Positions 10,801-21,331 of a stretch of 64,000 nt of DNA are shown here, in pieces. A model generated the notes under the pieces. The model did not search any database. It worked only from the letters and a program-made list of their open reading frames with translations, and was not told the origin of the DNA. The stretch lies in assembly GCA_029876055.1 (NCBI GenBank), contig CM056875.1:7961001-8025000 (forward strand), read 5' to 3'. Within the stretch, counting starts at the first letter, position 1. Each line of letters begins with the position of its first letter. This stretch comes from Madurella fahalii (Eukaryota; Ascomycota; Sordariomycetes; Sordariales). Position numbers and translations under genes: made by a program.

Positions 10801-11709
10801 GTTCGCATTCAAAAGGAATGACGCATGGGCCGTGCTCGATGCCAACGAGAAGATCACTAGCAGGTATGTCACAAGGGTCGACAGCATAGCCCACAACGTG
10901 CCGACTGGAATGGCCTTGCTTGGGTTCCGCAGATCTCCTGACATGGATGCGCCGGCGAAGATGCCCGACGTCGCGGGAAACAGGATGCCAAACAGATCTC
11001 GGAACGTCTCGAACCCCGCGTACTCTTCGCTGTTGGTGTGAGGAAGCAGGTTAGACTTCAGAGTAGCCAAACTGACTCCCGTAAATTCAATCCCCCTCTC
11101 CGGATCAGTGAAGGCTGGCCGCGCCAACGCCGAGAGGGGTATGCTTAAAGTAGAGATGGTCAAGACCACCAGTAGGGCGTTGCTTGCTTTTGCAAAGATG
11201 GAGCTTCCGGCCAGGCAGAGACCGGTGCAGAGCACGAGGGCGAAGGTCCCGAAGAGATAGTCCCACCAGTATCCCTGCGGCATGGCATCGCCGAAGTTGA
11301 GTTTGATGCAATCAATCATGCCGACGACATTGAGAGCTGTGTTCAGCACCTGTGCCAGGTAAAAGAGAAGGCCGATGGAGCCTCCAAATTCGGGACCTAG
11401 AGACCTCGAGATGAGGTAGTAGGCGCCGCCTCCTTTTACTTCTCCATTTGAAGCGATGGCGGAGAGCGAGAGCGTTGTCACAAAGTCAACCGTGTAGGCG
11501 ATCAGTAGCAGACCTGCTCGTGTAAGTCGTTTGGCACCCATGAGTATGAACCATACTAACGTACCAAGGATGCCGAGTAAGCCAACTTGTCCCAGGATCA
11601 AGCCGAACCTCAGGAACATAAGAATGCTGAGGATGTTGAGGCAGACCGGGATGTAAACACCGGATACAACGCCCAACTTGTTCCTCTTGCTTGAGGACTC
11701 GTGCTCCAT
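7874..11709 (-). CDS. VHC1: SLC12-family cation-chloride cotransporter, Vhc1-like
   Basis: Three exons, complement(join(7874..9411,9461..10469,10528..11709)), encode 1242 aa. Introns are 58 nt (10470-10527, donor GTGAGA) and 49 nt (9412-9460, donor GTAAGT). Splicing restores GYQ-MTFF in a membrane segment and NFDTYTLILQLGYI in the C-terminal domain. The N-terminal half has about 12 membrane segments starting with GVVSGVYIPVCLNILSILMF; the C-terminal half is the cytosolic SLC12 domain with a long Ser/Arg-rich insert. Yeast Vhc1 is a vacuolar K-Cl cotransporter. The start at 11709 was chosen for its CCACCATGG context; an in-frame ATG at 11772 would add 21 mostly basic residues. Confidence 0.9.
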
Positions 11710-13402
11710 GGTGGGCTGCCGTTGATCGGTAAGTTGTCTGGAGCTGGTACACCGTTTTTTCTTCTTCTTCAACTTGGGCTATAGGCAGTTCATTTCGCGA
11801 GCACACAACAGAGAGAGCAAGCAGAGAAGAACCCGAGGGGACTGCTGGCTGATCGAGGCTGCCGTCGTCACGGCCGTTTTTGTTTTTTTTTTAAGCTTCA
11901 ACGTCCAGGATGACTCCAGAGCCGCTCATGCAAACGCCCCGCAGCGCCAGTCATTGCTTTGCGAATAGTGCAGATCATCAGCTCCACCGCGGGGAGCACA
12001 GCTGCGGAGTGAATCGTCTGAGATTGGAGAGGAAGGGCAGTGTTGTGACCAAAAACACAGGGTTCCTCGCCGAAATCGTAGGCTGGTGCGTGAACCCCCC
12101 GCAGTATCCACTAGCCAGAGGACGCGTTCTCACCTGGAACGTCCAATGGCTTGCAGGCCGAGCAGACAGATCCGAACTGGGGCGTGTCGTCTGATGGCTC
12201 ACTTTGAGTTGCCCGGTTGGAGATTCGACGTCATGAGGCGGGCAGGACGCACTCTAGACAGGCAACCCCAAGCCGAGGAGCCAACAGCGATCCCTGAGTG
12301 GCGCGGGCTGCTGGAACCAGGAGCTTTTAGCGGCTTGGCGGTTAAGCCGAGCAGGCGGTTGCTGATAGCACGCTAACAGGAATTCTGTGATCAGAAGCCT
12401 TTGTAGATGTTGTTGGGATAACTATCGCCAAGTCCTCGCCTTGATTCAAGATGAAGTTTTGGACTCTTCTACATCAACAAATCCGCTCCCCCTATCCGAC
12501 CCGTCTTTTGAGACAGCTAAACCGAGTTGTCCGCGCCCGGTTGAGGGGTCGAAATGCTCACAAGCATCAGAGCAGCAGAGGAGTCAGTCTCACCGACATT
12601 TTTGAGTTAGAGCGGGTTCTCGAGACGGCTGGAGAGGCCTCTTGGGCAGGGTCGCTAGAGTTGCCCTGTCCAGGTGCACATGCTGGGAATTGCCGTGGCG
12701 GGCAGTAACCGAAGCAGTTTATGGAAAGCCCCATTTTGTTGCAGTTGCCATGCAATAACTTAAGGATAATTCCACACATGTCAACACGGACTTCATGCCT
12801 GGCGACGGACTGCAAAAGGTATATAACGTTTCAAGAATTGGATGTTTTACAGGTCGATAATTCTGGGTGCCCGGTGTGATGTCTGAAGAGCCGCTGCAGC
12901 CTGCCTCCAAAGGCCCGTTTTTCAGGGTCCCAACTGCGGGGCGGTCATTGGTGGGCCTCGCCGGATCCCGCCCCCCTGGCCAGCACCAGGGCTCCGACTT
13001 CGTCAGCTGGCCGGCCAACAGCACTCCCCGGTTCGTTCCGTAACGTTATCAGCAGCCCGTCGCTCAGCAGGGTCACAAGCCACACAAGAGTCAGGTGTCC
13101 GCCTCGACATCGCCTCGTCTTTCTTTAGTTACAGCTTGGGGTTAAAGGGTCACTCATTACGTTCCTTGTTGTTGTTTGCTGCCACCAACGGTCCGCTCTT
13201 GCGTTTCGCTTCTCACTCGTCTAGCGTTTGGGGGCCGCCGCTTGTTAACCCGCGATCCCTTGGTTGGTTGCGGCATCGGCCACGGAATCGGCCACGGAGT
13301 CGGGCTCTCCACTGTCAAACTGTCAACCGCCCACGCCAACACCCCGATCCTCGCCTACTTGGAGGCATGAAATAACCTGGCGACACGTTACAGCCAGCAA
13401 CC
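11710..13402. promoter_or_regulatory. Long divergent intergenic region (Vhc1-like / Avt-like)
   Basis: The region is 1.7 kb between divergent transporter genes. Features seen: a pyrimidine/purine tract near 11750-11770, and a 12-bp tandem repeat (ATCGGCCACGGA, two full copies plus a partial one) at 13275-13303, about 100 bp upstream of the Avt start. Short ORFs on both strands have no recognisable products. Confidence 0.4.
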
Positions 13403-15708
13403 ATGTCAAACCACGCTAGGGAACCGCCGCCGCCTGCGCAGCGACACATGTCGACTTCTCCCGGCTCATACCTCGGCCGGTCATTTGATCGTGCCGGTCC
13501 GACTGCTCGCCTTGCCTCGCCGGTACCCTCCCAATCCGCAACCACCCCTACGCCTGCAGCATCGGGCGAGGAGACATCATCTGGCCAGTTGACACCGCTC
13601 CCGGGGCCGGGTTCGCACGTTTCCGGCCCGGGCGTCTCCGCACTCGCAGCCGCGCTCTCCAGCTCGATTGGTGGATCGCCGCCACGATTCGGTACACCCC
13701 CGGTCCGATCCGTCTCTCCCGCGCCGGCCCCGTCTTCTCCCCGTGCTTCGGGGACGCCGACGAATTATGGCTCGTTCGACTCGAGGCGACCGCTCGCGTA
13801 CGAGGACCCAGCGATCATTAAGAGGCATTTGGTGCAGCCAGGAGACGGTGCTCCAGACAACGGTCTGAAGTATATCAGCGAGGGTTCGAAGGGCAAACAG
13901 CCGGCTGACTGCAACCGATCCGGTCTTGACGATGAATTCTCAAGTCTGCGCCTGCAGGGGGGTGACATCACACGGCCTATATACAAGTGGACTGAAGAGG
14001 CGGACCAGCGGACCAAGACGCAGCGCAGCAAGAGCTTCAGTGTTCCGAGGCCCGAGCCCGAAAACGAAGTGCTCGATATCAACAATATCAAGGTGCCAGG
14101 GGGCTTCAGGCGCAACTTCATACGGCGGGCGGCCAGGGATTCCGAAGAAGTGGAGCCGGGCCCAGGCGCTAACCAACAAACACAGCCTCGCTTACTTACC
14201 AACTCGTTTCTCGAATTCCTCAGTCTTTATGGCCACTTTGCCGGTGAAGAGCTCGAGGAAGACGACGAGGTGCTCAGGCCGGGCGAATATTTCACGTCGG
14301 GTAGCGAAGGTGATATATATGATGAATACTCAGACGAGGACAGAGAACCAATGGAAGATAGCACATTGTTGACGCCCTCTGGGCGGAAGAGACGGAGGAA
14401 AGAGCGCGGAGGGAGCGGCCAGAACAGCCCCATGGGAGCAGCGCTGCTTCTCCTCAAGTCGTTCGTCGGAACCGGTGTCTTGTTCCTGCCTCGTGCATAC
14501 CTCAATGGCGGCATGCTGTTCAGCAACCTGGTCCTGCTCTTCGTCGCGGCCCTGAGCTACTACTGCTTCGTTCTGCTCGTCACGACGAGGCTAAGGGTCG
14601 ATGGCTCGTTCGGCGACATCGGCGGCATTCTCTACGGGAAATGGATGCGGACTCTCATCCTGGCGTCGATCGTGATCAGCCAGCTCGGCTTCGTCGCAGC
14701 CTACATCGTCTTCACGTCCGAGAACCTGCAAGCGTTTATCCTGGCTGTATCCGATTGCCGGACGCTGGTCCCCATCACGTGGCTCATCATCATCCAAATG
14801 CTCATCTTCCTGCCCTTCTCCCTCCTGCGCGACATCGGCAAGCTCGGCTTCACGGCCCTCATCGCTGACGCCTTCATCGTCATCGGCCTGGCTTACCTGT
14901 TCTACTACGACATCCTCACGCTCAACACGCAGGGCCTCGCCGACATCATCATGTTCAACCAAAAGGACTGGACCCTCTTCATCGGCACCGCCATCTTCAC
15001 CTTTGAAGGTATCGGCCTCATCATCCCGATCCAGGAGTCGATGCGGCACCCGCAAAAGTTCCCCAAGGTCATGTTCGCCGTCATGGTCATCATCACGACG
15101 CTCTTCGTCGTCATGGGCGCCGTGTCGTACGCCGCCTACGGGTCCAAGACGGAGACGGTGGTGCTGCTTAACCTGCCGCAGGACGACAAGATGGTCAACG
15201 GCGTGCAGTTCCTCTACTCGCTCGCCATCCTGCTGTCGACGCCGCTGCAGATCTTCCCCGCCATCAGGATCACCGAGAACGCGCTCTTTACAAAGAGCGG
15301 CAAGTACAACCCGTACATCAAGTGGCAGAAGAATGTGTTCCGCTTCTTTGTGGTGGCGCTCTGCGCCCTGGTCGCCTGGGGTGGCGCGGATAACTTGGAC
15401 AAGTTTGTCGCCTTGGTGGGCAACTTTGCCTGCATCCCGCTGGTGTATATCTACCCGGTAAGTTGTGTCTCTCAGAGGTCGGGGTTAAACTTCCTTTGCT
15501 AACGGGCCGTACATAGCCGATGTTGCATTATCGAGCCGTAGCGCGGAACAGGTTCCGCAAGCTTTCGGATATCCTGCTGTGCGTCTTCGGCTTCGTGGCC
15601 ATGGCGTACACGACCAGCTTGACCATCATGAGCTGGGCGAACGACTCTGGCAGCGGCGGGATGCCTAGCTATTGCGATAGCAAGGGTAAGGGACTGCCGG
15701 ATTTGTAG
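13403..15708 (+). CDS. AVT3: Vacuolar amino-acid transporter, Avt3/Avt4-like
   Basis: Two exons, join(13403..15457,15517..15708), encode 748 aa. The 59-nt intron (15458-15516) has donor GTAAGT, a TGCTAAC branch and a TAG acceptor, and joins IYP to PMLHYRAVAR. Residues 1-342 are a hydrophilic Ser/Pro-rich cytosolic region. The Aa_trans domain then begins with MGAALLLLKSFVGTGVLFLP near residue 343 and has about 11 membrane segments. This long-N-terminus layout matches fungal Avt3/Avt4, which export neutral amino acids from the vacuole. Orthology to Avt3 rather than Avt4 cannot be settled by eye. Confidence 0.88.
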
Positions 15709-16360
15709 GAAGGAGAATGAGGTAGAAGGGAGATATGTAGGAGCGAATGAGCTGGAAACATATGCACATGACATTTTTCCGTCTTCTTTTTCTCTCATGG
15801 CGTGGTTAAGCATCGCGGGTGTCATTATACTATATCATGGAGCTAGCTGAGGCAAAGTTTGGGTTGGAGGGTTCTGGGAATCGTCGTCTGTTGCAGCTTT
15901 GATAGATTATTCGGTATCTAGAGAGCATTCGTTCGGCAGGATAGTAGAGTAGACGGGACAGATTGCGGCTTGATTGGCTCAATGCCACGTGGTGGTTCAT
16001 AGTATGGATAGAAGAATCATTGGTTTGTCAATAAGTAACATTTCAAGTCTGTGCAAATCTAGTACTCTCACGATTGCCTTTGTTCAAAGTGCCGAGGTGG
16101 GAGCAAAGAGTAGACTCTCGACGGCGCTGCTGCTAGTGTTAGTGAGCAGCTGCCAGTGCACGGACCAAGCCCAGTGAGGTATTCGCGCTGGTCTCGGGTC
16201 TCTACTTACTATCTACTTACTGGGCTTCAAGTTGGCCATCTACCGACTTCATTGCACGCGCTCACATCGCTTCGATCAGCTTTACTCGAAAAAGTTTGCT
16301 GTTATTATTACTCATTGCGGTCGTTTGGTATTTGGGTACTCTATATTATTTTTAGCCACC
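15709..16360. other. Intergenic region upstream of RPB11
   Basis: This holds the 3' UTR of the Avt-like gene and the RPB11 promoter. No coding region, RNA gene or clear repeat was recognised. Confidence 0.4.
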
Positions 16361-17492
16361 ATGAATGCTCCGGACAGGTTGGTCTTCCTTTTTCTTCCCC
16401 CTTCCATTTCCGTGAATCTCAGTTTGGAATGGCACGGCCAATGTTCCTTGGTCGAAAGGGGTGAGGGTCGGCCATGCCCGCTTTACTCTTTGAACCGAAG
16501 AACGGCTGGGAATCGATACCAGAGATGGACAGGTCTTGTCAGCCCGGCTGCGAGCTTTTCCTTATCACTACGAGTCGGCCGGGCGATAGTGGTAGGAACG
16601 GGGTTGCTACTTCCTCGAACAACCCACTTCCACGATGTCATACCGCGTCGTGTCTGAAGAGTGAATTGTAATGGCTACCTCAAATGCCCACTGGGCGACC
16701 TCAAGACCCTGCGGCCCTCATCCCGCAACACAAAAATCTTCATCTCGGTCTGCCATCAAGACACCAAGCAGCAACAACCTCAGGACATCCCACCTACCGC
16801 ATTTCGCATATTTGGCGTTCCCCCGGACAGGACACCATGGCTTCAACAAACTATAGACATCTCGGCAACGGCCAGTCCGGGTTGGATTTCTCTTCCTGTT
16901 CCGCAAGCAAGCAATATCTTGTACAAAGTTACGGTGCTAACAAACCATGGCTTATGAAAGGTTCGAGCTGTTTATGCTCCAGGAGGGCGAGAAGAAAATT
17001 ACCGAGAAAGTGGTGACGGGTGAGTAGCCTCTTACCTGCCACGTCTATACCGCGACAAAACACTCGGAAGAAGAAGTTAGACCCTCGAAACTGACGTCTA
17101 TAGGCATGTCCAACACATCCGACTTCATCCTCCTCAAGGAGGACCATACCCTGGGCAACCTCCTCAGCGAGCACCTCAAGCAGGCACCCCACGTCATGAT
17201 GGCTGGATACAAGAGTAAAAAGCCCCCTTCCCTCTGCCTCCCCCGCCCGGTTTCCCAGAGACTAACCCGGCCACCACAATTAAAAGTCGGCCACCCCAAC
17301 GTGCCAGAGGTCCTCATCCGCATCCAGACGGACGGCTCCATCACCCCGCGCGAGGCACTCGTCAGCGTCTGCAAGCAGCTAGTCGCCGCGTACGGCCAGC
17401 TGGGCCGCGAGTTCCAAAAAGAGCTTGCCCTTCGCCAGTATGCCGACCAGGGCGAGAATGCTGGCGGCACAGGTGGCCAGAATGGTTTCTAA
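16361..17492 (+). CDS. RPB11: RNA polymerase II subunit RPB11
   Basis: Four exons, join(16361..16377,16961..17019,17104..17214,17287..17492), encode 130 aa. The spliced start MNAPDRFELFML is the classical RPB11 N-terminus, followed by KEDHTLGNLLSEHL, GYKIGHPNVPEVLIRIQTDG and the C-terminal helix. RPB11 pairs with RPB3 as the alpha-like heterodimer that nucleates polymerase II assembly in the nucleus. Intron 1 is 583 nt (donor GTTGGT, branch GCTAAC), unusually long for this window, after a 17-nt first exon. Intron 3 (17215-17286) is 72 nt and stop-free in frame, so unspliced mRNA would encode a 24-residue insertion. It is convergent with LSM5. Confidence 0.93.
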
Positions 17493-18043
17493 ACGGGGGT
17501 TGATTTTGACTGGGTTGGTTGTGGGAAAGAATGGGTCTTGGTAGGGCGTTTGGTGAGGAAAGGCGTCTAGGTTGGTTGGTTTGTTTGTAAAGGGCGGAAG
17601 AGGGGGAGGAGGGAGGTGTCCAGCTACGTATCGACAAGTGCATGCATGGATGACATTCCGTGTGTTTTTACATTGGGCGGGTTGGCCCTGAACTACCTAC
17701 TCGTGTCTTCTTGCTCGGCTAATCTTCATCATCCTGGTTGGCACATATCATCTGGGGGATGTGCATGGCTGTGGTTTCCTTGGGGTGGTACTGATATCGT
17801 CGGTAGGGGACATAGACTCAGCTGTCTTGCATTAATTCTATTGTGTTTTGCTCTGGGGAGTGTTTTGTGCAATGTCTTGGTATCTTCTCCATCAATGGTA
17901 ATAGAGAGGACTAAACGCCGATATTTTTTTGGATATTTTTTGCTACGGGTTGGTGGTCTTCAGATCCCCGTTTTGTCTCCCATCCTGACCAGCCACCTAA
18001 ACGTTCCTGAGGATTTTCAGCTTTAACAATCCAGCTTCCGGGT
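17493..18043. other. Convergent 3' intergenic region RPB11/LSM5
   Basis: Only 3' flanking DNA is expected. The plus strand is T-rich with G/T-rich tracts. The short ORF at 17616-18026 has no recognisable feature. No RNA gene was seen. Confidence 0.4.
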
Positions 18044-18558
18044 TCATGCAGCCGCGCCTGTCGGTCCTTCGCCCCCAGGGATTAACTGTTGATAGAGTCA
18101 GATCTGAGCAAGGCGGCGGTAAACGGATGAAGGGATTCCCTCTAACCATGCAGATGTTGTTCCCGTTCAGCAGGATCTTCTTGAGCTTGGTGTGGTTGCC
18201 AGAGTAGTCACTGCAGGCTGGGTGAGCGAGAGAAACAAGTGAGTGAGTGGCCGGGCGTGCTTACAATTCGGTTACATCTTCCAGGACCATGTTGACGTAG
18301 TCGTCGAAGCCCACTAAGGTGCCCGCAAATTCTGTGAGGCAGGAGTTGGCATAGCCGATCTTAATGCAGCAGGGGAGTTTTGTCGGGAAGGGGGAACGGC
18401 ACCTTTATCGCCCTTCATGATGACCCAGATACGGGATCCGACGCATTTGTCGATGAGTTCTATCGAAACAATTTGGTTAGTTGATGAGCTTAACGGGCTA
18501 TTCCTGTCCATTTACTGCTGAGCTTTTACATACCTAAGGGGAGGAGTTGGGAAGCCAT
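18044..18558 (-). CDS. LSM5: U6 snRNP Sm-like protein LSm5
   Basis: Five short exons, complement(join(18044..18085,18147..18210,18265..18331,18403..18459,18534..18558)), encode 84 aa; no single ORF reveals the gene. The spliced protein starts MASQLLPLELIDKCVGSRIW, has the Sm1 motif EFAGTLVGFDDYVNMVLEDV and the Sm2 motif ILLNGNNICMLIPGG, and ends in EGPTGAAA. All four introns have GT-AG ends and restore frame. LSm5 is part of the LSm2-8 ring that binds the U6 snRNA 3' end and of the cytosolic LSm1-7 ring in mRNA decay. It shares a 203-bp divergent promoter with the exonuclease gene. Confidence 0.95.
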
Positions 18559-18761
18559 GGTTGTCTGGGGTCGGGTGCTGGCAACCTCTGGTTGTGTTCA
18601 TGGTCCTTGGCTCAACCCAGCGCAGCTAGCAAGCTGGAGCACAATGGAGGGGTGTAATTACCGTATCGGGCGTAATCAGCCAAGAACCCCGTGATATCGT
18701 GCCACCCAGAAGACTCGATAGTCGCATACTGGGTGTTCTACCGGGGTGGGGCGCCAATTAA
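18559..18761. promoter_or_regulatory. Short bidirectional promoter LSM5 / exonuclease gene
   Basis: Only 203 bp separate the two divergent starts if the 18762 ATG is used, so the genes should share promoter elements. If the exonuclease starts at 18969 the gap is 410 bp. No specific factor site stands out. Confidence 0.35.
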
Positions 18762-21088
18762 TTGAACCAACTCAAAGCGCAGATCTCGCGTCTGGTGACT
18801 TCAGTTAGCGCGTCTGCCTGCTTTTGCTCCCCCGGCTGCGAGCGTCATGATATCTTGCAGTCATGGTGCTGTACACTCGTTCAGCACCGTTCCTGTCCGC
18901 CTGCATCCCCTCAGGCCAATGAGGCTGTCGCATGGGCGTGGGGCGAATGGCGTCGGTGCGAAAATGCAATGTTGCTGTCGTCGTCGGCTCTTCGCTTCAT
19001 CTTCGCGCTGCAACGCCTTGTAAGTGCCGCCGACGAGACCCCGAGCAATGTTTGCTATACTAATGTATCCCGCCCAAGCTACCCAACCCGTTTGAGAATG
19101 GATACACCACCGTCATCAAAGAAGGTGTGGCATGTCAGTCATGGCATTGTGTTTGCCGGCGACAGCAATGTGGTCTATCCTCGCTTGCCGGCTGTGAGAT
19201 ACCACAGCGCCCCGGCGGCTGTGCCTCTGGAGAGAAACTCCCATTATCAGCCAATACACGATGCGCATGAAGGGCACGCTGCTGGTCAGATTCCTGGGAA
19301 TGCGCTGGGCGAGGTGGTAACAGCTACGGCTGTTTCAACGGTGACGCACACCGCCGCCACCATCACCGACACAACCTCCAACACCAACACCAACACCACC
19401 ATCTCCACCACTTCTACTACCGTTTCCGCTTCCGTTACCTCCGCGGCTCTCACCGCGAGCAATAACACTGCCGAGGTCGCCCAGGAGGCCGACGCGGAAG
19501 CAACAGAGAAACCCAAACCTGTGGATCCTGCCACCCTCTATCCGCCATTTACACCATTGAACTTCAAGATCCCGGTCGAGACCTTTCGGAAGGCAAAGCA
19601 GGCCGCCGAAGGGACACCCGAATCATTTTGGTCGTACAGCCTGTACCGGGGTCCTAGTGCGAACGGCGCTCCCAATTCCAAAATTAAGGTGCATTACTGT
19701 ACGAGCTACAACACAACGGAACGGGTTCTCAAGCAGTATTTTATGAACGAGAAAGTGCTCGGCTTCGACATGGAATGGTCGCCCTTTGCAGGCAAGAACA
19801 GTGGCCCGAGGCAGAATGTCTCACTCGTCCAACTAGCCTCTCCAAGTCGAATCGGTCTATTCCACCTTGCCGTGTATCCCAAGACGGACAAGCTGGTTGC
19901 ACCGTCTCTGAAGAAGATCATGGAAGATCCCGGGATCACCAAGACGGGCGTCTGGATCAAAGGCGACTGCTCGCGGCTGAAACAGTTCCTAGACATCGAC
20001 TCTCGCGGCACGTTCGAGTTGAGCCACCTGTACAAGCTCGTTAAGCACTCAAGCAGCGGCGAGTATAACCTTATCAACAAGCATCTCGTTTCCCTAGCTC
20101 GGCAGGTACAGGACTGTCTCGAGCTGCCCATGTTCAAGGGGGAGAAGGTCCGTGCCAGCGACTGGTCTAAACCCCTCCAGATGTCCCAGATCCTCTGTAA
20201 GCCGTCCCGCATCCTGCCACTCTCCGCACCTTTACTAAAACCGTCACAGATTCCTCATCCGATGCCTACGCCGCCATACAGCTCTACGCCATGCTCGACC
20301 ACAGGCGTCAAAACCTCAACCCCACGCCTCCCCTACCCCATCACGCCGAGCTCAACCTCCCCATCCGCCTCGCCGACGGAGTCCTCGAGCCAGCAGCAGA
20401 AGAAGCCGAGCCCGACGCCGAAACAGCTGCTGCTGAAGCCGCAGCCCCTGAAGACACCCCCTCACTCTCCGCAGAAACTTACGATAAGCTCCGCAAAACT
20501 CTCGAAGAGAGCGTAAGCGTCGAAATCGACTCCGACCCCTCCTTCTCCTCCCCCTCCTCCGCCTCCTCTGTTACCAATCCCAGCGAGCCAGTCCCTCGCT
20601 CCGCCAAAACCACCTCCAGACCGCGCCCAAAAAAAGAAGACAACCGCGTGGAGGAAGCCACGGCCTGGGCCATGGACTTCCGCCGCACCAATCCCAAGAT
20701 GCGGACCGCGCCGAGCAGCCTGAGGGCGTACTACCTCTGGATGAACGACGGCCTCACCCCGGCCGAGGTGGCCGAGCTGCTGCGGGACCCGCCGCTGCAG
20801 ATCTCGACGGTGGTGACGTACATCTTAGACGGGATCAGGCTGGGTGGCAAGCGGCTTTTGATGCCGTTCGACAAGAAGCGGTTGAAGCAGGAGGTGCTAC
20901 CGCTGTTCCCTGCCGACCTGCTCGCGGGGCGGTACAAGAACCTGTTGAAGCTCTGTAGGGATCGAGAGGACGAGAAGGGGAAAATTGAGAGGCGCAAGGA
21001 GAAAGAAGAGGGGCCGAAGGAGAAGGAGAAGACCAAGGAGAAGGAAGGGAGGGGAAAGGCGGAGGCGAAGGAGCAGGTGGACAGCTGA
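18762..21088 (+). CDS. DEDDy-type 3'-5' exonuclease domain protein (RNase D/WRN-like)
   Basis: Two exons, join(18762..20196,20250..21088), encode up to 757 aa. The start is uncertain: in-frame ATGs also lie at 18969 and 19100, and the first 70 residues look poorly conserved. A Thr/Ser-rich disordered segment precedes the domain. Motif I is GFDMEW (D336, E338), motif II IKGDCSRL (D402), and motif III YSSSDA (Y479, D483), so it is DEDDy class. The 53-nt intron (20197-20249) splits the codon of Y479. The C-terminal region has a predicted helix-turn-helix (YYLWMNDGLTPAEVAELLRD) like those after RecQ-type domains, then a Lys/Glu-rich tail. It probably degrades RNA or DNA 3' ends; the substrate cannot be told. 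Confidence 0.85.
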
Positions 21089-21331
21089 ACTGGGTGATTG
21101 ATGGGGACTGACCATTTGCTGCGCGGTCGGGTAGATTGTAATGGTAATGGTTGGTTGGCGGTTACATTCCTGGATACAGCATCAACTCCGCCCCGGATAG
21201 AGCGCGTATAGAAATGGCGTCACTCAAACCCTCGATACTAGCAATGCCGTTATATGCCCAATCTAACCATCTTTTTAAACTATCCTGGGTATAACGTTCC
21301 TTCTCCTATTATCTTTTCCACTCCCCCAACA

